Shown one piece after another: positions 32,897-37,157 of a DNA stretch of 37,157 nucleotides. The notes under the pieces are model-generated. The model searched no databases. It was not told the DNA's origin and saw only the letters and a program-made list of their open reading frames with translations. The translations under genes and the position numbers were made by a program. The DNA is from Sulfuritalea sp. (GTDB lineage: Bacteria; Pseudomonadota; Gammaproteobacteria; Burkholderiales; Rhodocyclaceae). Location of the stretch: the NCBI GenBank assembly GCA_023700805.1, contig JAMPYF010000042.1:1-37157 (forward strand). The letters are read 5' to 3'. Every line of letters starts with the position of its first letter. The first letter of the stretch is position 1.

Positions 32897-33717
32897 TGGC
32901 TGCTCCAGTCCACCAGCCCCCACTGCCAGGTCGCCAGCACCACGATGCCGAAGGCGATCCGGTACCAGGCGAAGATCGTGAAGTCGTGGCTGGAAATGAA
33001 ACGCAGCAGCCAGCGCACGCAGAGGAAGGCGGAGACGAAGGAGGCGACGAAGCCGACCGCCCACATGCCGAGATCGTCGATCACCAGCAGGTGGCGTTCC
33101 TTGTAGAGCTGGTAGACCGTCGCGGCCAGCAGCGTCGGGATCGCGAGGAAGAAGGAGAACTCGGTTGCCGCCTTGCGCGACAAGCCGAACAACAGGCCGC
33201 CGATGATCGTCGCGCCGGAACGCGAGGTGCCGGGAATCAGCGCGCAGGCCTGGGCCAGGCCGAGCTTCACGGCGTCCATCAGGCTCAGGTCCTCGACCCG
33301 CTCGACGCGGACCAAATGCTCGCGCCGCTCGGCCCAGAGGATGATGAAGGCGCCGACGATGAAGGCCGTCGCCACCGCCACCGGGTTGAACAGCGTGGCC
33401 TTGATCGCCTTGCCGAACAGCAGGCCCAGCACCGCCAGCGGCACAAAGGCCACCGCGATATTGCGCAGCAGGCGCCGCGAGTCCGCATCGTGGCCCAAGG
33501 TGCCGAAGACCTTGGCGATGCGTGCGCGGTATTCCCAGCAGACCGCAAGTATCGCCCCGGACTGGATCACGATCTCGAACAGCTTGCCCTTCTCGTCATT
33601 GAAGTGCAGCAGGTCGCCGGCGAGGATCAGGTGGCCGGTCGAGGAGACTGGAAGGAATTCGGTAAGTCCTTCGACCAGGCCGAGAATCAGCGCCTGCAGC
33701 AGCGGGTGGAAGTCCAT
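32893..33717 (-). CDS. uppP: Undecaprenyl-diphosphatase
   Basis: A 274-residue membrane enzyme (BacA/UppP) that recycles undecaprenyl pyrophosphate for peptidoglycan synthesis and gives bacitracin tolerance. Both catalytic motifs are intact: [18 protein letters not shown] (13-30, with E16 and E20) and [11 protein letters not shown] (161-171, with R166). About eight hydrophobic segments are seen. It is the first gene of the nine-gene minus-strand cluster, so the promoter for that cluster is probably in 33718-33850. Its stop overlaps the next start. Confidence 0.97.
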   Translation of the reverse strand: MDFHPLLQALILGLVEGLTEFLPVSSTGHLILAGDLLHFNDEKGKLFEIVIQSGAILAVCWEYRARIAKVFGTLGHDADSRRLLRNIAVAFVPLAVLGLLFGKAIKATLFNPVAVATAFIVGAFIILWAERREHLVRVERVEDLSLMDAVKLGLAQACALIPGTSRSGATIIGGLLFGLSRKAATEFSFFLAIPTLLAATVYQLYKERHLLVIDDLGMWAVGFVASFVSAFLCVRWLLRFISSHDFTIFAWYRIAFGIVVLATWQWGLVDWSSH

Positions 33718-33913
33718 GGATTAGGCCGGGCGCCAGTGGTGGCTTGGTGCGGCAGGGGTTAAGGGGGCGAAGTCTAGCATGGCGGCCTAGCTGAGTTTGT
33801 GGCCCTGTACGCGGGGGCGAAGGGCATCATGAAAGCGATAAGGGATAATTACCCATAACACTGATATGGTTTAGATGGGTGAAATTTTTCAAACCCAGAA
33901 TGGGTAGCAAGTG

Positions 33914-33941
33914 TTGCCAATAGTCAGGATGGTGCTATTCT
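33914..33941 (+). promoter_or_regulatory. Candidate sigma-70 promoter for the giant adhesin gene
   Basis: TTGCCA (33914-33919), 16 bp, TATTCT (33936-33941). Five of six and four of six bases match the consensus. This would give a leader of about 175 nt that includes the hairpin at 34001-34035. Confidence 0.4.
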
Positions 33942-34000
33942 TCGAGCGCCTCCCAAAGTCTTCGCTGACTATTTGATTTATAAAATAAAAATTTATTCTT

Positions 34001-34035
34001 ATACGGTGATCACCGCGATACCGCGATCACCGTAT
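34001..34035. promoter_or_regulatory. Inverted repeat ATACGGTGATC ... GATCACCGTAT in the adhesin leader
   Basis: An 11-bp perfect stem with a 13-nt loop that itself contains a tandem ACCGCGAT. It is preceded by AT-rich sequence rather than followed by a T-run, so in the plus direction it is more likely an operator or leader structure than a terminator. In the minus direction the A/T-rich flank 33965-34000 follows it, but no gene ends there. Confidence 0.5.
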
Positions 34036-34124
34036 TGCCCTTTTTGCATGTAGAGGATTACGCTGTAGCATTAAACTTGATGTTCTCCCCTTTCCTGCTT
34101 TCCTAATTCTGTCGGAGTCCGCAT

Positions 34125-37100
34125 ATGAGCACCGCAAACAACCCAAACTCCTCGAGCAACGACGTTGCTGTAACCAAGAGTGGCGGAGCGGGAGGGGGCG
34201 ATCCCTCGGTGAATATTTCCGGCAGGGCGCAACACGCGTCAGGCAAGGCTGTGCAATCCGCCACATCGGCGAAGGTGCTTGCCGGACTGACGGATGTGGC
34301 AGGTCTGGGCGCGCCCAACGAGGCAGCCTTGCTTCTTCCAAAAAATGGCGAGAAGCCGACCCGGCTTGTCAGGCGCAAAAAGGCGGAAGACGAGGACCAG
34401 CAGGCTGATCGGTCGGCGGAAAGCGTCGATAAGGAGGCTGGCGAGGGTACCGATCCGACGGTAACGCTTTCGGATGACGCGCTTTTGCTCGCCCAGGCCG
34501 ACACGGGTGGGGGTGCGGGAACTACCGCCGCCGGCGGCACAACCGCGAGCGGTACCGGATCGGCAGCGGGCACGGGCGCTACTGCGGGCACCGAAGCAGC
34601 GGGGGCAACTGCAACCACGGCAGCGGGCATGTCGACGGCTGGAATGCTGGCGGTAGCTGCCGTCGCAGTCGGTGTCGCAGCCGGCGCAGGCGGTGGCGGC
34701 GGTAGCACCTCGTCAAGTCCTGCGCCCGCGCCCGGCCCCGATACGACCGCCCCGGTCATTCAGTCCATCAGCGCCCAGGCCGGCGCGGTGGTGCTGACTT
34801 ACAACGAGGCATTGGATGCGGTGAATCTCCCCGTTCCCGGCAACTTCGCGGTGACCGTCAATGGCGCTCCCAATGTCGTGACCGGCGTTGCGGTGGGCGG
34901 GGTGGGCAACACCAAAGTTATCTTGACGCTGACGACTGCCGTTGTTACCGGGGATACCGTGAATGTGACCTACACGGACCCGACCGGCGCCAATGATGTC
35001 GCCGCGATTCAGGATGCCGCCGGCAACGACGCAATCAGCTTCACCACCGGCGTGGTCGCCGACGGTTACATCCGCGGCGCGCAAATCTACATCGATACCA
35101 ACAACAACGGCTTGCCCGATGCCAGCGAGGCGCTGGCCGGGGTCGTCACCAATGCCAACGGCAACTTCATTCTGCCGGCGGGAGCGCCGGCCGGCGTCAT
35201 CATCGCAACCGGCGGTGTAAACATCGATACCGGCGTGCCCAATGTCATGGTGTTCAAGGCGCCAGCGGGCTCGACCGTGATTTCACCGTTGACGACTCTC
35301 GTTCAGACCATGATTGCCCAGAACCCGGGCACCAGCGTGGCCACTGCCTCGGCCGCCGTCGTTACGGCGCTTGGTCTGGCGGGTGGTACCGACCTGACGA
35401 CCTATGATCCGCTTGCGGCCCTGGCAGCCAACGCAGGCGACGCAGCGGCACTGACGATACAGAAAGCGGCTGCGCAGGTAGCCACCCTGGTTGACCTGGC
35501 ATCGGACGCGCCAGCCGCCGGCAGCACCAGCACGCAAACTGCGGCGGCGGTGATCAGCAATATCGTCACGCAGATCGGCGATCCCACTGCACCGACCGTC
35601 ATCAGCCTGACCGACGTCGCGGTGATTACCGCTGCGCTGGGAACGGTATCGACCGCCAGCGCCGCAACCATCGACACGCAGCTGACGACAATCGACACCG
35701 CGGTAAACCTCGGTGCCGTGACCACCGCGCAGGCCACCGCGCTGGATACCACCCCTCCCGCTGCACCGACTTCGCTTACCTTGACGGGTACCGTGTCCGA
35801 TACCGGCACCACCGGCGACAACATGACCAATGATTCGACGCCGGTCGTGCGCGTCAACTTCAACAGCACGGCCACCGACGGCACTGCTGCCGTCATTGGC
35901 AACACGGTAAAGGTTTACGAAGCCGCGACCCAGGTCGGCACCGCCACGCTCACCGCAACCGACGTTGCCAACGGCTACATCGACGTCACGCTCACCACCG
36001 CCCTGGCCGGTGATGGCAGCCATTCCCTGACTGCCAAGATCGATGACATCGTCCCCAATACCTCCGCGGCGTCCACCGCCTACGCCCTGACTCTGGACAC
36101 TGTGGCGCCGACGACCGCGCCGACTGTCGCCCTGACTTCGGACACGGGCAGCAGCAACTCCGATGGCATTACAAAGGTCGGCACGCTTGTGGTCGGCGGC
36201 ATAGATACCGGCAACACCGCGCAATACAGCATCGACGGCGGCACCACCTGGACATCCAGTTTCGCCGCCGCTGAAGGCGTCAATAGTGTCCTGGTGCGCC
36301 AGGCAGACGCCGCGGGGAACGGTAGCCCGACGGCAGGCCTGACGTTTACCTATGACACGACCATTGCCACTCCGACTATCGCTCTGACGACCAACAGCGG
36401 CAGCACAACCGATACCATCAGCAATAGCGCCGCACTTACCTTGAGTGCTGCTGCCGGCGACGTCACGCGCAGCATTACGATCAACGGCGGCACGGCCAGC
36501 GGCACCTACACGGCGCCGACGACGGACGGGTCATACACCGTCGTGGTGACCGACACCGACACGGCGGGGAATACCGCAAATGCATCGCTGAGCTTTACGT
36601 TCGACACCACCAGCCCAAGCTTTACCAGCGCCGCCACCGCGAACTTTGCCGAAAACGCTACCGGCACCGCCTATACCGTGGTGGCGACCGACACGAACCT
36701 CGTCACGTCGTATGCGATCAGCGGCGGCGCCGACGCCGCCTTGTTCAACATCAATGCCGCGACGGGCGCTGTCACCTTCGTTTCGGCGCCGAACTTCGAG
36801 GCACCCACCGATGCCGGCAGCGACAATGTCTATGACCTTACGTTGACCGCGACCGATACTGCCGGCAACACCACTGGCGGCGCTCTTGCCGTCGCGATCA
36901 CGGTGACCAACGTCAATGAAGCGCCGACCCTGACCAGCGGGGCGACGGCGAGCTTTGCCGAGAACGCCGCGGGCACGGTATATACCGTGACGGCGACCGA
37001 TCCGGACACGGCCACGACCTTCAGCTACGCCCTGGGCGGTACCGATGCCGCGCGCTTTGCCATCAACAGCAGCAACGGTGCCGTGACCTTCGCCACGGCG

Positions 37101-37157
37101 CCTAACTTCGAGGCGGCCACGGACAGTGGCGCCGACAACGTGTACAACATCACGGTC
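34125..37157 (+). CDS. Giant Ig-like/cadherin-repeat surface protein, N-terminal 1011 residues (partial)
   Basis: An open frame of exactly 1011 codons without a stop, truncated by the window edge. ATG 34125 is preceded by CGGAG. There is no Sec signal peptide. The N-terminus is Ser/Asn/Gly-rich and charged (1-125), then Ala/Gly/Thr-rich, with a hydrophobic Ala/Val/Gly stretch (about 169-195), as in type I secreted giant adhesins (BapA/LapA-like). Next come a SwmB-like domain (about 206-310, DTTAPVIQSISAQ), a Ca-type loop (DTNNNGLPDASEA, about 324-336) and a helical Ala-rich region. Three Ig-like repeats (about 544-832) and two cadherin-like repeats of 103 residues (from about 833), joined by TNVNEAPTLTSG, complete the visible part. 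It probably mediates attachment or biofilm. No secretion genes are visible. Confidence 0.85.
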   Translation, partial: MSTANNPNSSSNDVAVTKSGGAGGGDPSVNISGRAQHASGKAVQSATSAKVLAGLTDVAGLGAPNEAALLLPKNGEKPTRLVRRKKAEDEDQQADRSAESVDKEAGEGTDPTVTLSDDALLLAQADTGGGAGTTAAGGTTASGTGSAAGTGATAGTEAAGATATTAAGMSTAGMLAVAAVAVGVAAGAGGGGGSTSSSPAPAPGPDTTAPVIQSISAQAGAVVLTYNEALDAVNLPVPGNFAVTVNGAPNVVTGVAVGGVGNTKVILTLTTAVVTGDTVNVTYTDPTGANDVAAIQDAAGNDAISFTTGVVADGYIRGAQIYIDTNNNGLPDASEALAGVVTNANGNFILPAGAPAGVIIATGGVNIDTGVPNVMVFKAPAGSTVISPLTTLVQTMIAQNPGTSVATASAAVVTALGLAGGTDLTTYDPLAALAANAGDAAALTIQKAAAQVATLVDLASDAPAAGSTSTQTAAAVISNIVTQIGDPTAPTVISLTDVAVITAALGTVSTASAATIDTQLTTIDTAVNLGAVTTAQATALDTTPPAAPTSLTLTGTVSDTGTTGDNMTNDSTPVVRVNFNSTATDGTAAVIGNTVKVYEAATQVGTATLTATDVANGYIDVTLTTALAGDGSHSLTAKIDDIVPNTSAASTAYALTLDTVAPTTAPTVALTSDTGSSNSDGITKVGTLVVGGIDTGNTAQYSIDGGTTWTSSFAAAEGVNSVLVRQADAAGNGSPTAGLTFTYDTTIATPTIALTTNSGSTTDTISNSAALTLSAAAGDVTRSITINGGTASGTYTAPTTDGSYTVVVTDTDTAGNTANASLSFTFDTTSPSFTSAATANFAENATGTAYTVVATDTNLVTSYAISGGADAALFNINAATGAVTFVSAPNFEAPTDAGSDNVYDLTLTATDTAGNTTGGALAVAITVTNVNEAPTLTSGATASFAENAAGTVYTVTATDPDTATTFSYALGGTDAARFAINSSNGAVTFATAPNFEAATDSGADNVYNITV
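36642..37157 (+). repeat. Cadherin-like 309-bp tandem repeat (two units, second cut)
   Basis: Units begin at the FAENA motif near 36642 and 36951, exactly 309 bp (103 codons) apart. Both share TTTGCCGA-AACGC, ATACCGTG-GGCGACCGA and AACTTCGAGGC. The DNA-level similarity suggests recent expansion and more units beyond the window. Confidence 0.8.

Larger units (their letters stand above)
33718..34124. other. 407-bp AT-richer intergenic region between uppP and the giant adhesin gene
   Basis: No gene is seen. It holds repeated ACCCAT/ATGGGT half-sites (33851-33905, including ACCCA-GAA-TGGGT), a -35/-10 candidate at 33914-33941, an AT-rich palindrome (AATAAA-AA-TTTATT, 33984-33997) and a GC-richer hairpin at 34001-34035. 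Its base composition is clearly lower in GC than the rest of the window. Confidence 0.7.

Noticed and set aside
34001..34035. Bidirectional terminator between uppP and the adhesin
   Set aside because: No gene ends at this place: uppP starts at 33717 on the minus strand and the adhesin starts at 34125 on the plus strand. A regulatory role is more likely.

Overview
The window is GC-rich and tightly packed, with the gene content of a betaproteobacterium (Rhodocyclales or a close relative). The placement rests on the rubredoxin/pilGHIJ-chpA block divergent from thiD-thiE-hemL, the RNB ribonuclease-tonB-aroE-mtgA string, and TAGAAT-type -10 elements. It is inferred from gene order and protein style, not from a marker gene. 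No rRNA, tRNA, CRISPR array or insertion sequence was seen.

Layout. 132-5863 (+) is a tripartite heavy-metal efflux operon: adaptor, HME-type RND pump, small DUF3240 protein and TolC-family outer-membrane factor, with ATGA overlaps. 6071-6679 (+) is a small soluble class III adenylate cyclase behind an inverted repeat. 6693-9145 (-) holds an Old Yellow Enzyme and an OprB-type porin. 9272-11107 (+) is a membrane 7TMR-DISM/GGDEF diguanylate cyclase. 11142-20887 (-) is a VOC protein followed, reading upstream, by the type IV pilus chemosensory operon pilG-pilH-pilI-pilJ-chpA. A rubredoxin (21042-21224, -) faces thiD-thiE-hemL and a SugE/Gdx-type exporter (+). 24619-33717 is nine co-directional minus-strand genes: uppP, a YqiA-like esterase, rarD, a methyltransferase, an RNB ribonuclease, tonB, aroE, mtgA and a CorA-like transporter. 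After an AT-richer 407-bp regulatory gap, a giant Ig/cadherin-repeat surface protein starts at 34125 (+) and runs off the right edge.

How the genes may work together. The Chp system (surface sensing, twitching), a c-di-GMP synthase, a cAMP synthase and a giant putative adhesin lie within 31 kb. This suits surface attachment, but no direct link is visible. The other genes are housekeeping: thiamine, tetrapyrrole and shikimate synthesis, peptidoglycan and undecaprenyl metabolism, and RNA turnover.

The least explained signals are in the non-coding layer. A dispersed motif of about 22 nt occurs seven times, on both strands and in several reading frames. A 44-nt promoter-like block is shared by the diguanylate cyclase and thiD. 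A 66-nt repeat (65/66 identical) stands in inverted orientation on both sides of pilI-pilJ, with a parS-like site beside it, and a diverged third copy ends exactly at the aroE stop codon. A perfect hairpin covers the mtgA start codon.
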